From assembly GCA_026261815.1 (NCBI GenBank), contig JAMPIT010000437.1:3844001-3908000 (forward strand): a stretch of 64,000 nucleotides of DNA. Reading direction: 5' to 3'. A model generated the notes under the pieces. The model was not told the origin of the DNA, ran no database searches, and worked only from the letters and a program-made list of their open reading frames with translations. Below are positions 13,113 to 26,110 of this stretch, in pieces; within the stretch, counting starts at the first letter, position 1; the number at the start of each line of letters is the position of its first letter. Both the position numbers and the translations under genes were made by a program. This DNA is from Monarcha castaneiventris obscurior. Taxonomy: Eukaryota; Chordata; Aves; Passeriformes; Monarchidae.

Positions 13113-15595
13113 TTAATGGGAGATTTTAAAAATTCATGTCTCTTCCCAGTAAAACCTGTGAGACCTAATATTGACTTTAGTGGCAGTAAAAGCCTCCTAC
13201 TGTGCACATCCTAACCCACAATATCCACACTGTGCAACCTGGTATCCTCACCTGTAAATATTTAGTGACATGTCTATGTAGAGTAACATGATTATTCACC
13301 AAGAGACTCTTTTGGGTTTATAAACCGATGTGCTCAGTGGTGGTAATCTGTGTATTAAATAATTAACATGTATGTTGCAGGCTAAAATGTATCCAACATA
13401 AAAGACAGTATTCAATCAAGGAAAATTAAGAGTACAAAGCTGCTTCTTGCCAAGAAACAAAATAGTAAATTAAACATCGTTGGAAGGTTTTAGAGAGCTG
13501 GTGCAAAAGCTACAACAAGTAGTCCTGTGAGAGACACAGAAATATGAGCCTGATTTTGCAGGTCTGGGGAGTGAGCTGGAGTGGTTGCATGTCTTGGAGT
13601 GACTGCACCAGGCTGGGGATGGGGCCAGACCCCACACCAGGGCAGCACCACAGCTCCTACTCCAGCTCCTACCTTTGAACTTGAAATTCAGCTCATGCAC
13701 TGGAGGAAAACAAGAACCAGGATTGCTAAAAGTCTATTTCCAGGCAGCCTAACTCACCACTTGCTGTCTATGAACTTCCTAGAAAGTTGGAAATATCGTT
13801 GCGCTGCTCGCTTAGTGCCACTTTTCGTGCTGTTTGTCAGCATTTCCATTACAAACCTTTTTAAAGGGTTTCCAGCTCAGCCACAAAAAGCCACTTCAGG
13901 CTGAAAGCTGGCATACAGCTTCCCAGTCTGGGAGTGAACGACTTTGTCAAGCTAAACAAAATGTGGTTTATCTCTCTTTAGCAAAGGAAAGGCTCTGGGA
14001 GGTTTGAAAATTAACAGAAGCTTCTACTTGTACAAAGCTGTACATTCTTGTCCTATTTCCTATAGCATTAGCATATAAGTTATAAATTGCTGAGGAATTT
14101 TTTTTTTTATTTATTTAAATTAAAAACACACATGAATATGATCCCCCTCTGGCTATTTCGGATGAATCAGGGAGATTTTGCCAACCTCCCTCAGTTAGGG
14201 ACTCAGCTGTTAGTGACAATTACAGAGGAGGAAAAAAAGCCAAAAAAAGCTTTTTCTTCCCTTATTCTACCTCTTGCAGCCAAATTCTGTGAATCACAGG
14301 GTGTTGGTAGCTTAGTATTGACCAATCAGCTCAATAAACAAACAACACACAGTAGCTTTTTGAGAAAGGGGCACATATAATATGTAAAATAAGCAACCTT
14401 ATTTTACAAGATGATCGAGGTCTCTTGAGGCTGCTTTAGCCTCTGCATGGGAGGAGGAGAGGAGGTTTTGAAGGGGGTAAGTGCCACAGCCCTGGTTGCT
14501 GGTGTGTGGTGGCACAGTGACAGACCTGGCACTGCCCACAGCAAATACATCAGGATTAGGGATTGCAGCTCTGGGGTGCACTAGGGCACAGCGGGAAGCT
14601 TGGGTAGAAATCAGCCAAGAGGCACAATTAGGCAAGTTAATGGACCTAAAGTCCACCCAGGGCTGTAATGAAAGGTATCACCCCTGTCTTGGATCACTGG
14701 AAACCAAAATAGTATTTCAAAGGAAGGGTCACTCCAACCTCACCTAAGCCCTAAGACATTTTCATTGGGATCTGCTACTGGTGTTACCTGAGATATGGGA
14801 TGGGTGGATGGGTGGGTTTTCAGCTGGACAGGAGTTGAGCCTTTTCTTATGCCTTTATGCTGGTGCTGTTTAGGGGATCCATGTGCAGGGGCTCCACATG
14901 TCTGGGGTTGCACAAGGGGCTGGCAGGGATGTGCAGAGACACTTGGGGCATGGGACTGCTCCCCAGGCTCAGGGCAGCAGGGATGGGGAAGACTAAGGCA
15001 GACATCAGCAAGGAAAAACTCTGTGTATCCATTAAAAAATCCACAGGTCACAGCAAATATGACTCAAGGGCTGCCCTGGCAAACTGAAATCCCCACATGT
15101 GCCCACTGCAGCCCCCAGGCAGGTGGAGGAGCTCAGCTTTTCATGGAGGCAGAAGTGGCCATAAAGGTTTCCTTCTCCTTTTTTCCAGTTGGAAAGTCAC
15201 CTGCTTCAGCCAGAGTTGTCAGTAAACCACACACCATGAGACATCTGCAGGGCTAACAAATAGTTTCTTCCACAGCGAGACAGGCTTTTTTATTAAAGAG
15301 AGCTGAGATGCTGCGTGTAGGAAGGCAGAGGCCATGCAGAGTAAGACACCAGAAAAACTGATAAAAAATGCAGGAATATTAGCAAACAGAAAAAAAATAA
15401 ATTGACACTGCCTGTCCATTTAAAAATGCCTTGAGAAGAATATTTCAAATTGTAAGATTTTTGCATAAAAAGGGGTCCATATACACAAAACACTGAAATA
15501 TCTGCTCCTTTTCCTTCATCTGTCTCCAGCATTCATTCGGTGAGTGGACGCACATGGCAGCCACCAACATAATGGGATACTGGTTTAAATGATCA
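13113..15595. other. Unassigned non-coding DNA
   Basis: No gene is recognised. A short GGGTGGAT-type run occurs near 14794-14817. The frame at 14795-15256 (about 153 codons, plus strand) overlaps others on both strands in a GC-rich patch and has no known domain. A T run lies at 14100-14109. Confidence 0.45.
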
Positions 15596-15600
15596 CTGGA

Positions 15601-15748
15601 TTAGGCCTTATGGTCTTCATTCAGCAAAGCATTTAAGCATATGTTTAAGGTTAAATACATACTTTTCATGCTTAACTCTACAGGGATAAGCTTAAGTATA
15701 TGCATAAATTTGAGCAGATACTTAAGAGCTCTGCAAAATCAGGATGGA
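15601..15748. mobile_element. Relic of an ancient palindromic (terminal-inverted-repeat) element
   Basis: The left end (15602-15636, containing 'cattcagcaaagcatttaag') is matched by the right end (15721-15747, 'cttaagagctctgcaaaatc' then 'aggatgg') in reverse complement. Inside, 15635-15649 pairs with 15691-15705 at 12 of 15 positions. A still inner GCTTA (15670-15674) pairs with TAAGC (15686-15690). The whole unit therefore folds as a long imperfect hairpin. The wording matches a dispersed amniote repeat I remember with ends like GGCCTGATTCAGCAAAGCACTTAAGCA. It is probably a non-autonomous DNA transposon of uncertain family, with no coding capacity. Confidence 0.7.
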
Positions 15749-18700
15749 CATGCTCAGACACGTGTTAAGTGCACCGTGTTCTTTAACTGTTGCCTCGTGC
15801 AAAATCTCTGGTGGATTCACTGAATAATGGAAAGTGTCTGTATCCTGTGCACAAACTCTGACCTGGGACAATTTTGGATGATGCCCGTGGGTGCCTCAGG
15901 TGGGTCCCCTGGGAGCACGGGGAGCTCCGTGTGGGCAATAAAACCTGAGGCTGAGAAGTTGCTGCACGAGTGCTGGGTGGTCTCTGGTCATGCTGGAGCA
16001 GGGGTTATTTAATACCATTTGTAATGGTTACTTGGGGCAGGTGGTGGCTCACTGAGGATGGGCTGCAGCACAAATGTTGCTGTATGTTATGCTGGTGAGG
16101 CACAGAGCGCACAGTGAGGGATTAGTAAGGATTTGGTCCCAGAGAACTTCGCTTCCCAGCCCACTTGGAAAAAAAAATTTCACTCTACACTCATGTTATT
16201 TTTAATGATGCAGAAGGATATAAAAAAATCAACATAAAAATCAGCAATTATGTTACTCAAAGAGCTTGGGGTGATTTTTTTTAATCTGCTGTATCAAAGG
16301 TATAAGGAGAACTTGCTTGATCTTAGAATTCAATAAATCCCAAATATTTAGCCTAAACTATTTCTGGAGTTGTCTGAAATAAAGGTTTTGCAGAATGTTG
16401 AGCCTTATCTAATTTCACCAGATTATTTTAAAGCTCAAATCAAACCAGTATAAATAATGGGTAGAATTACTAACCTGCAGGGAATGTCATCACAAATTTC
16501 CTGGAGTTTTCCATGTAACTATGAGCATGACTGGTCTATTTACTGAACGTAGTATATACTGTATAATGTTCACTGAAAACTCATGTAACTCATGCAATAT
16601 GATAACCACTAGGGTGCTACTGTGACGTAAAGGATATATTACAATTTTATCCAATTCAAACAGGGAAAAAAATGGTTTTAATCGTCCTGCCCTCTAAACA
16701 AATACTTTGTCTGTTCTACTGAACTTGAAATTCAAGGTTATGTATAAGTCATCCTGCAATAAAAATAATGTTATGGAATAAACAAGACTGCACTGCGATA
16801 TGATTTGAGTCTTCAATCACTGAATTTTTTTGGAAATATTTATATGAAGTGAATGTGTTATGTGTGCCAGGATTTTTTATGGTTCTTATAACGCAGTTGC
16901 AATGCATCGTATTGTTATGTGCAAAAGCTCCTGTGACAAGCACACAGATCCCAGTGCCTGGGCTGGCTCTGGCAGGAGGAGATGTTTCATGAGGGTGATA
17001 GGTTTAGCCTTGCAAGGAGCAGCCTGGCTGTAGTGCTGTCTCAGCCCAGCACGGGGATGCTGGCAGAGGAACCTCCCACCACCCACAGCTGGGGGAAGGG
17101 GCCATCATTTGTCCCCCACCCTCACGGGCTGAGGTGTGGGCAGTGGCTGCTCTGGAAGGGGCAGAGCAAAGTCCCTTTGGCAAGTTGAGGGCATCACAGC
17201 TCGGGCACAAATGCCACAGCAGAAGTAGATCCTGCAGTAAAAGCTAAATCATTTTCCTGCTGTCACGCTGCAAAATTTGTCCTGCAAAGGTGGAGCCTCA
17301 CACTGCTTTGCACTGGGCTGTGATGTGATCAGAGGGCACCGGTGTGAAAGGAGTGACACTCCCACTGCTGGACAAGCTTTTGAGATGCAGGATTACACCC
17401 TACCTTGGGTGCCTTTAATAAAAACAAAATAAGCAAGGGGAGAGAGGGCAGTTTGTAGTCCTTCCTCTCTAATATTTCCCCCTCTTTCCAGATGGAGACC
17501 ACTTAGACACGGCCATCTCCAGCGATGGGGAAGGACATCCTGTCCAAACTATCACCTTCCAAAAGTTTGGGCATTGCTGCCCTGCCAGGGCTGTCACTGT
17601 GATGGAACGTTTTCATTCCCTCACAAACTGCTGCCCAGGACAGTCACCCACATTTACAATCTTTCCAAGGTTTTTGGACCATGCATAAAGATAAGGAGGA
17701 ACCCAGAGTTTATACAGCAGAAGAAGATACCACCACTAATTTTCTTTTTATAATGGGGTCTCCCACTGCTGTGGAAATGAGATTCATTTCTATGTCCTCA
17801 CAACAAGCAAGGGTTACCCCAAATTCTCTTCATAAAAATTTTTAGGCTTGTGATCTGATTTAGTAACTTCTCTAATTGCTTGTGAGAAGCAGCATCCACT
17901 TGGCACCCCCAGCACCTCCCTTTGCTGTGGGCTTGTGAGTCACCTCGTGCCAAAATGTCAACAAAGCTGAAGTGTCCTGCAGAAAAGTCTGCTTTTCACC
18001 CAAAATTTTGGGAGCCTGGAAGGATTTGGAGCATCAAGGATGACTGCTGCCATCACCCTGCTGATGATACCATAAGTTCCTTCATAGCAAGGGATGTGTT
18101 TCCTGTGGCCAGTCCGTCAACCCTTTTATGCTTTCCACAAGGGTTTGAGGAGAAAACCAGAAGAGTGACTTAGTGAAAAACATCTTTCAGCAGGTGTACA
18201 ACCCCTCTGTGTAGCTACACACTGACAGGGACCAGGTAAAAACCCACATGTGTCACCAGTAAATGGAAGGGTTCCTCTTCAGACACCCAAGGGACATTCA
18301 CACTTCACCTAACGCCATCCTAAATGTACAGGAGAGTATCAAATAACACAAAAATAACACGTTTTTATTCTCTAGGTCATAAAAGCATCATTCTTCACTG
18401 CTGGCCTGCTACTGGAAGTGATGTGTTGCCATGAGCCACTGAGAACTATGTGATGGCAGGAGATGCCCATCACAGGGAGCTCGTGTCACCCACAGACACG
18501 TGTGACACTCACAGCAGGCACGGGGGCATTTCCAAGGCAGGGCTGAATTTTCACTTGGCTCCTAAGCACACAACTCCACTGCCAATGTGGGTTTATGGAT
18601 GTAAATCCCTGCTAACATCTCGGGGGGGTCACATTTGAGTTGCAAACGCTGCTGAGGACCAACCTCTGCTCTTCCCCCTGGGCCTGAGCTGTCCCCTCTT

Positions 18701-20490
18701 TCCACATCCCACTGCAAGATCCAGGGAAAAGCTTTCTCCCGGAGCCTTATCACAGCAGACAAAGAAACAAGCCAAACCAAAACCTGAAGATTTACTACCA
18801 GAAGCCCTCATCAGAATATACTATGTATCTCATAAAATAAACATGGTAATGAAAACCAGTTTTACCGAAGCCCTCAAACCTATGAGCATTAGCAGCTGCT
18901 TTCTGTAAAGCTGGTGTTGATGTCAGGGGGAGATAGACACCAGCCTGGGAGATGCTGTGCTGGGCTCTGGTGGAGTTAAATCCACCTTGGCTGGAATTTG
19001 CCGTGCTTTGTAACCCCATGCTGATAACAAGTGTGTACATACAACTCGAAAGCTCCAAATATCTGACTCTGAAACCCAAATCTGAGTGGTAATTAGATGC
19101 CTCTTTTGCATAAACAAAATCAGACTGTCTTGTGCTTGCTTTAGAAATTGGGCTAATCTTTGACAGGTTGTTCTCATTTTCCAATTACCCACTAGGGAAT
19201 GCACATTGGCACTCCAGCAAATAATTTTTGGCTGAGCCCCTTGGTTGCAAATAGTGTCATTGTTCTTGGTTAAATCTGTGAAAATTATACCTCCAACTCC
19301 TCACTGCTGGCTGCCTCTTAGAGCATCCTGCATGGCTTGGAGACTGATTTCTTTATCAGGCTCCATATGCTTACTCGGCTAAAGGCTACAAACAGGGCAG
19401 AGCTCTGCTGTTAAAGGAGTCACGGACACTCTGTGCTGAGTGACAACCCAAACAGAATCTGCTTTTTGAGATCCCATGAACAGATAAAACCTGCATCATG
19501 CATCTGCACTGCTGCCACAGGTGGTGGCCAGGTAAATCCATGGGCTGCAGAGAGGCCTTGGCACAAATTTTTGGCAATCGTTTCCCCAGTTATATCTGTC
19601 TGATTTGGAACAGGTGAAATGTTTCAACACTGCAGATGGAGGTTGGTTGCTGAGAAGAAAAACCCAAAATATGTACAAGCACAGGATTGATTTCAACCAG
19701 GACATGAGACTGCAAGTGGAAATTTTTCTTCCTGTGTATGTTTAAATATTCGGCATCAGAGAGAATTCAAGGCGAAGCTTTTTCACCAGAACTTTACTTT
19801 CATTTCCCCCACTTTTGCTGAGGATGAATTCAATAATACACATGCAGATTTTTAAAATTTACTTGAAAAGAGACATGACAGAAATTGTAAACTCTAAGGG
19901 TATTGGATTTTGTACAGCAGCAAACAAGCTGAGCGTTCATTTCTGCTTGGGGTGTGCAGAAGCTCCCACTGCCCAAGCAGTGGCCAGCAGGGGCACAAAC
20001 CCAGACTGCTGGTGCTGGCACCTGGTTTAAACTTGGTACAACGAAGCCCTGCCCTCCCCCAGGCAGTACCTTAAAGTTCCAGAGACAAAGGACAAATATT
20101 AGCACTATTAGTCACACAAGAAATAAAAAGGACATTTATGGATTGGTGTGATCCACTCATTGGTTCTGGATTCCACAACATCAGAGGCTTGTTGTAAGCT
20201 CACGTGATGTTCCTGAGCACCAGACTGTGTATTTAGGGATATGCTGAGATGAAAAGTGAGGGGGAAGGGCAAAAAAGAATAGAAGTGTGGGAAAAGAAAA
20301 GAAAATTCAGGCCTGAACATGAAGTAGAAAGGCAATATCTTATTGGCTAAAATATCTGAAGAAACTTCAGGTGTGCATTCAGCCTCCAAATGCCAAAACA
20401 TGTTTAAAATCCTTGTGTTTCAAATCATCTTACACTCAAACTACTGTTTTAACTACTCAAAGCTGAAGGAAAGAGGCTGCTGAGAGCTGT
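15749..20490. other. Unassigned non-coding DNA
   Basis: No gene is recognised. The block 16140-16900 is notably AT-rich and 16950-17200 is GC-richer. Overlapping frames at 18562-19204 on the minus strand have no recognisable domain. I see no LTR or LINE ends. Confidence 0.42.
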
Positions 20491-21235
20491 AGCCATGCTG
20501 GGAAATCAATGCTCCCCTGTGCACCAGTGGTCCCAGAGATGAACAAGCAGAGAAGGGATGGAAAAAGGCACCAGAGTAAAGGTGCAGTGGGAAGGGCACG
20601 ACTGCACCATCCACCCTCTGCTGCTTTTGGTGCTCTCTGTGATTGTTCTGTGTCAGGTCCTCAGTGCCCAGCAAGGCCAGAGGCACATCCTGCCTCCAGC
20701 TACCTCCTGGGAGGGTCCACAGGAGATCACGATGCTCCTTTCAGCTGCCTAGCACTGGGCACCAGGCTGCAGACACAGCCTGCATCACCATCAGGGAGAT
20801 ATTTGGAGAGATGTCGTCAAAGCAGACCCCAGGGCAATTCCCTCCTTGGAGACTACGGGCTCCAGAGGTCCCTTTGGCTTCAGCTACAGAGTGATGCCAG
20901 AACTCTGCCACACTCTGTTTCTGGTACCAGGAACAGCATTGTCATTTGCTCCTCATGGGACATAAAACCTGAGTGTTTTCATATTGCTTTGCTGAGTGAG
21001 ATGCATGATGAGATGGTGAATTATACCCACAAAAAGAACAGGAATACTACCAAAAAATCTATACTTTAACTTGAAACGGTCTGGATTAGACCATGTACAC
21101 TAATATTTATGGAGCCAAAAGCAAGAAGTTTATGTAGCAATTTGATTTAAAGTAAAATATAAAACCTTAATGTACTTTATAGTCACAGACAGCCCCAGCC
21201 ACGTGTCTCTCTAGGGATAAATAGATGCACATGGG
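20491..21235. other. Unassigned DNA with the longest open frame in the window
   Basis: A 186-codon frame runs on the plus strand at 20509-21069. Its predicted protein has no recognisable domain, no signal peptide and low complexity of a kind expected from random GC-rich sequence. Other frames overlap it on both strands. I judge it non-coding. The downstream part (21070-21235) is AT-rich with nothing assigned. Confidence 0.4.
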
Positions 21236-21238
21236 TAG

Positions 21239-21253
21239 ATACACACACACATT
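21239..21253. repeat. (CA)n microsatellite
   Basis: About six CA dinucleotides lie in a row. This is a simple repeat seen directly. Confidence 0.75.
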
Positions 21254-21559
21254 TATAGCACTGGGGTCCCTCTAATCTGCTAAACAATCTTACAGGGTTT
21301 TCTTCAGTCAAAATGAATTAGATGAATTAATTAAACAAATCAAACTAAACTTAGTCACAGCAGCGCTCATTGCCTAAAGAGCCTCATAAATCCGATGAAT
21401 GATGGGATGATGGCAAATACATCCTCATTACCATGCTAAATTCAGTTTGCTAAATAAATTAGTCATGTCATGATGTCGTCACTGCATTCCTCTGCCCCAG
21501 CCGCTGCACAGCTGCCTCTGTTCCCTCTTTTGCTCCCCCAAAACCTGCCAGCTTCAAAG

Positions 21560-21640
21560 GTGCACTTGGGGGAATTAGTGACTCAGTGTTTGCAAAGCAC
21601 CTTGAGATCCCCCAAGTGAAAGGTGGTTTATAATCCCCTT
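21560..21640 (+). mobile_element. Relic of an ancient LINE 3' tail or LINE-dependent SINE
   Basis: The phrase 'gtttgcaaagcaccttgaga' followed by 'tcccccaagtgaaaggtggt' and 'ttataa' (21588-21633) closely follows the tail I remember for old vertebrate repeats: AAAGCGCTTTGAGATCC, then GATGAAAGGCGCTATATAAAT. That tail is shared by ancient CR1/L2-like LINEs and the SINEs that use their machinery. The copy is short and decayed. I cannot say which family it belongs to, but the direction follows the tail. Confidence 0.55.
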
Positions 21641-21847
21641 CTGGATTGTCCTGACTGCATCAGCCAACAAGAGAAGCCAGCAGTGCAGGACCTGGAGGGT
21701 TTTTTTGTGGCCCTGGAGGTGCCCAATTCCATGTGCTGGCATTTTGGGGTGTGGGACAACCCTGCATGTGCTGGTGGGAGAGGGATCAAACATCAGCCAG
21801 GCTGCAGGATGCGCCTGTGCTGGCCCATAGTGCCGTGAGTTCATTGT

Positions 21848-22064
21848 GCCACCATGAATAAAAAAAATTCTTCTCTGTGAGGGCAGTGAGGCCCTGGCAC
21901 AGATTGTCAGAGAAATTGTGGATGCTCCACCCCTGGAAGTTCAGGGCCAGGCTGGTTGGAGTTCTGAGCAACCTCTAGTGGAAGCTGTCTCTGCCCTGGC
22001 AGGGAGTTGGACCAAGATGATCTTTAAAGGCCCTTCCAAACCAAACCATTTTATGATTTTACAG
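21848..22064 (+). mobile_element. CR1 non-LTR retrotransposon, 5'-truncated 3' fragment
   Basis: The text follows the 3' end of avian CR1 elements. It runs through 'aaattcttctctgtgagggc', 'gtgaggccctggcacagatt', a 'gtggatgctccacccctgga' block, 'ggccaggctggttggagttc', 'tgagcaacctctagtggaag' and 'gttggaccaagatgatcttt'. It ends with 'cccttccaaaccaaaccatt' and ATTTTATGATTTT, a decayed form of the ATTCTATGATTC octamer tail. Only the non-coding 3' end and perhaps the last bases of ORF2 are left, so no reverse transcriptase is encoded. Truncation at the 5' end is normal for CR1 copies. This is the strongest clue that the window is avian. Confidence 0.93.
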
Positions 22065-22293
22065 TAAACATGGAAAGGTTTATGGTTTATGGGGCTTGGT
22101 GGAGGACTCTGCAAATGAAGTCCTTGCTGGTGTTGACAGACCTGGCCCATCCTGCCTCTTAGCCTGATGCTCATCCTTCTCCTTGCTACTTCTCTCAAGG
22201 ATACACAATATTCCCTAAACCTGCAGAACAAGTTCTGTGGCTTTTAACATGAGAAACACTACATTCTTCCCTCTTCTTTCTCTACTTAAGGAA

Positions 22294-22316
22294 TTTTTTT
22301 TTTTTTTTTTTTTTTT
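22294..22316. repeat. Poly-T tract of 23 bases
   Basis: An uninterrupted T run lies about 230 bases beyond the CR1 fragment. It could be the poly-A tail of a minus-strand retroposed sequence, but no matching body was recognised on its left side. Confidence 0.9.
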
Positions 22317-25300
22317 AATTTCTGGAGAGCAGAGAGACACAAGGCAGCAACATCCTCTGTCACTGGATCCCTCCACCCTCCAGCCAAGCATCCTGTTCCC
22401 TTCCCAGCAGGGACACTCAGCCGGGGCTCACGTCATGCTCCTGCACATCACCCCATCACTACTCATGTCCTCCAGGGATCCTGCCAATGCCTCTGAGCAA
22501 CCAGTGACAGTGAAACCCTGATATTTCAAAAGGTTTAAAAGAAAACCAATGGGAAAATAATTCAAAGCAGCTATATAGGTATTAAACTCCTCCTTCACAA
22601 GCAGCTGCCAGATTTCAAGCCAAATAGTTGGTGTTTTCTCTCACAGTCTAGGGAAGGGGGGAAAAAAGCAAAACCTCATTATGTAACTTTGAATAGAGTG
22701 AGTTAGGCCATCTTTGGTTCCTGCTCTGGCAAAAGTCCCAGGTAATATTCCAGGAAGCTGCTTTTATAGGCAAAGAAACCCGTAAGCAACTATCTGAACT
22801 CACCACGTGTATGTGCACATCTCATTTACTTCGGGGGAAGTTGCACACGTGCATTTGCAGCTAAAACTTCTCTTCTGGGTGTAAATTGAACAAAAACATC
22901 CCTGAGGAATCTACCTACAAGCACTGGGATTTGCCTTTGCACTAGGCGACATTTGTATTCCTCAGTGCAATTTTCAGCTGTGCATTGCAGGAGGGAAGGC
23001 ATTACTCAGCCTGCTTTATTTTCATATGAATGAGGGTTACTGTAAGAGGGAACATTGTTTTTAATATTGGCCCTGAAAAGTACAAGCCAGCAGATGGCAG
23101 TTTAAACCACATTCAGTCAAAACAACATCATATTTTAGCCAGGGCCATTATTGTCAGATCATTTCAACACGTGTATTTGAAGATTTGACTGTGGGGATGG
23201 TAACGAGATGAAAAAGAGTGGCTGGGACTGCTGGCAGGATTGCTGCACCCCTGTGCAAGAAGTTTGCTGGTTCCACTGGTCAGCTCTGCAAGTCTGTGGG
23301 CTTGTCCTCAGGTTTGGATGAGCAGAGGGGATGAGAGATGGCAATGCCAGAGGAGCTCAATGTGCCCGAGTGTGCCCATGGGGGTGCAGGCCATGTCTCC
23401 TCCATCCCCCTGCCATACACACACACCCCTGTGGCTGGACTGGCAGGGTCGTGTGTGACACACGTGTGTGAATGTCTGTGTGCCTGGAGGGGTGTTTGTG
23501 TGCTGGCTGTTTCCAGGGTGCTTTGTGGATGTTCATTTTATATCATGTTTACAGCAGAGAAGGTGTTGTCCTACAAATGGGGTTTGCAGAAGGCCCTAAA
23601 AAGGGCCAGGCTTTTGCCTGGTGTCATTTCCCTTGCTGCATCAGTGAATCTCCCTCAGTGCTTGCACTGTCCAGGCAGGTAGTTAACTGGTGTCAGGTAA
23701 TTTTCCTAATTCCCAATATTTAACTGTGGATAGAAATCTGAGGAGAAAGGGATTTACAAATCTAAACCAAAGCATTCGTGCTCTTCAGTGGGTTTTGGTG
23801 AGCGAGTGCAGGAGGGAGCACCCTGCAGCCTCCCGGTGTGGATGGGCACAGAGCTCCCCACACATTCCAGGATGATAAACCTTTGATATGCCTTACACTT
23901 CACTGCCCTGAAAATGCAACTTTCCACATTTATGAATACAAACAACGCTATTATCCCTACCTTTCTAATATTTAACTAATCTAAACACTCAGGTAAAATG
24001 TTATCTGAAATGGTACTTCTATAAATGCATTAACTTTGTCTTCCTTTGACTTTTAAGATATCTTTCCTTACTAATACAGCTGAAAAGACTGTTTGGAAAG
24101 CCTCCGTAAAGTGGCAGAGCAAACAGATGAAGGGCGTTCTTTAGTAGTTCTTTATTATTAGCTTTCAAATGATGCTATCTTCTTGTACTTTTCTTAACGA
24201 GAAAATAAATAGAATTTGTCTCACACACAGCTGTGTTTTTCTTTAGCTAAGGAATGCACAAAGGGACATTTAAAAATCATGCATTATCAGTGAACAAGCT
24301 AGTTAAAGTAAATAGATTCCAGCCAACTTGCTTCTAAAAGATTAAAGGTTAATGATGGAACTTACCTTGCTCAATAGAGTTATGAATTATCAAAGTCTAC
24401 ACAAGGTACATCCAATTTTCTGGCATTATCTGCCAAGCAAATATCGAGAGCAGACACACACCATCTCTTGACTGAGCTGCCACATTTTCTGTCATATCAT
24501 TTAGTGCTGTTTACAGACCAACTGGCATTCCAAGAACATTTATTAAAGCAGTTATCTGACCCCAACTGATTATTTTAAGGAATTCAGTGACTGATGCAGG
24601 ATGCTAGTTTAAACACACAGTATGATGTCAAAGACCCTTCTTATTCTATCAGAGATTATGTGGTAAAGCACTGAACCGGGGAGATGCACAGAACTCTGGT
24701 ACCATCTCAGCAGTTCTCACTTATCGGCGTATTTATGCTAAATAAATATGTCTGGATTTACTAAGTAACCCATAAAACAATTACCCAGCTCTCGATTGTG
24801 TCTGAGCAACTCTAAGATGGCACACCAGAAATAACATGAGCTTGCTAAAGTCAGCTTGTAATCCCTTTCTGGGACAAAGAGTACCAAGGTGAAGCCGTAC
24901 CTTTTGAAGTGTGTGGAAGGTTTGTGACAGCCAACCCCGTAAAACCATGGGCAAACAGTCTGGTACAGGTGGATTCCCACTACCAGCAGCCAGGGAGGGT
25001 TGAAGTCCACGGTAGCTGTTCCATTGCAGGAAAGCTGAAGTGGTTTTGCCACAGCCTGGCATTTATGGATTGCATTTCTTACATAAATCTTAAACTTTAA
25101 AAAAAGGGTTTACCCCAACAAGGCTTCAGTTGGAGCATCAACCTCTCTCAAGATACGTATTTCTAGTGGTGAACAGTTCAGCTGAGTCTGAACACATTAG
25201 TGTGGAGACATAACTGAGATTATTTATTTGTTTATTTGTGAAATCTACTTTAATCCCTGTTTCTGTATTGAGAAGCCTAAAGGCACCAAAAGCTTAATGT

Positions 25301-25850
25301 CTTTGTGTGCCATTCATGGGCAAATGAATATTTTAACTCTGCTCTTTAATGATCCTTATGGATTTTTAAATCCTGGCCCATATATCCTGCCTGTCCCTAG
25401 GAGTGTACGTTTAAATGACATCAGAGAGAGCTGTAAGCAAAATGAAGGTGGAATGGGGTCCTTCGTGAATTAATCTGTTCAGAAGATAAAATTGTACCCA
25501 TCAGGTCAAAGAAGTCTTTTCACTGGAAATTCAACTCACCTGAGTCTTCAACACCTCTCTCTCTCCTTCCTCCTCTGCTCCCTAACCATTCCCACCTCTC
25601 CACCCTTCCGCCCTGCTGATAGAGTAAACAGCAAGATATAGGGCATCGATTTGTTTTAACACAGGAGTGTGTGACCAACTTGTTTACCTCTGCACTAAAA
25701 CCAGTGCCACAAAATGCCATAAACCCTTTGAAAAATGTCTTAAAAACAGAGCTTGGGGCCTCCAGTGTCCAAACTTCCAGCCAAACTCCAAGGAAATGGA
25801 GGAGCTTGGGAAGGGAGGCAGTGAGAGCCTGAGGATTTGGTGCACATGCT
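22317..25850. other. Unassigned non-coding DNA
   Basis: No gene is recognised. A GT/CA-rich patch lies at 23414-23510 and includes a CACACGTGTG palindrome (23459-23468) with an E-box core. The rest is AT-rich with short frames only. Confidence 0.42.
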
Positions 25851-25860
25851 GGTGGCCTGG

Positions 25861-26110
25861 GGCTATTTAATCCGAGTATCTTAATTAAATGGTAAATTCC
25901 AAGGGAATTTCCAACTATTCCTAATTGCCTATTACTTTATCAGGCCAATATGAAGGGGAAAAAGGAAAATCCATTGGAGCATGCATTTTCTGCTGTTTAT
26001 GTGCCATATGAACAGTGCTATTAACCCATGCTGGCAATTATGATGGGATTATGGCATGCCCACTATGGAAGAATTTAATTGCGGTTATATCAGATTTAAG
26101 GCCCTTTCAC
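25861..26110. promoter_or_regulatory. Candidate conserved regulatory element with kappa-B-like site
   Basis: This AT-rich block has several ordered motifs. TTAATTAA lies at 25881-25888. A perfect inverted repeat pairs AAATTCC (25894-25900) with GGAATTT (25904-25910). Overlapping that is GGGAATTTCC (25903-25912), which matches the classical NF-kappa-B site exactly. Further along are 'ccaattagt'-like and 'gcaattatgatgggattatg' type sequences near 26033-26055. Motif crowding and lack of repeats suggest a non-coding regulatory element, but the sequence alone cannot show conservation or activity. Confidence 0.33.

Noticed and set aside
20509..21069. 186-codon open frame, plus strand, the longest in the window
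   Set aside because: No recognisable domain, several overlapping frames on both strands, GC-rich patch; length is compatible with chance over 64 kb.
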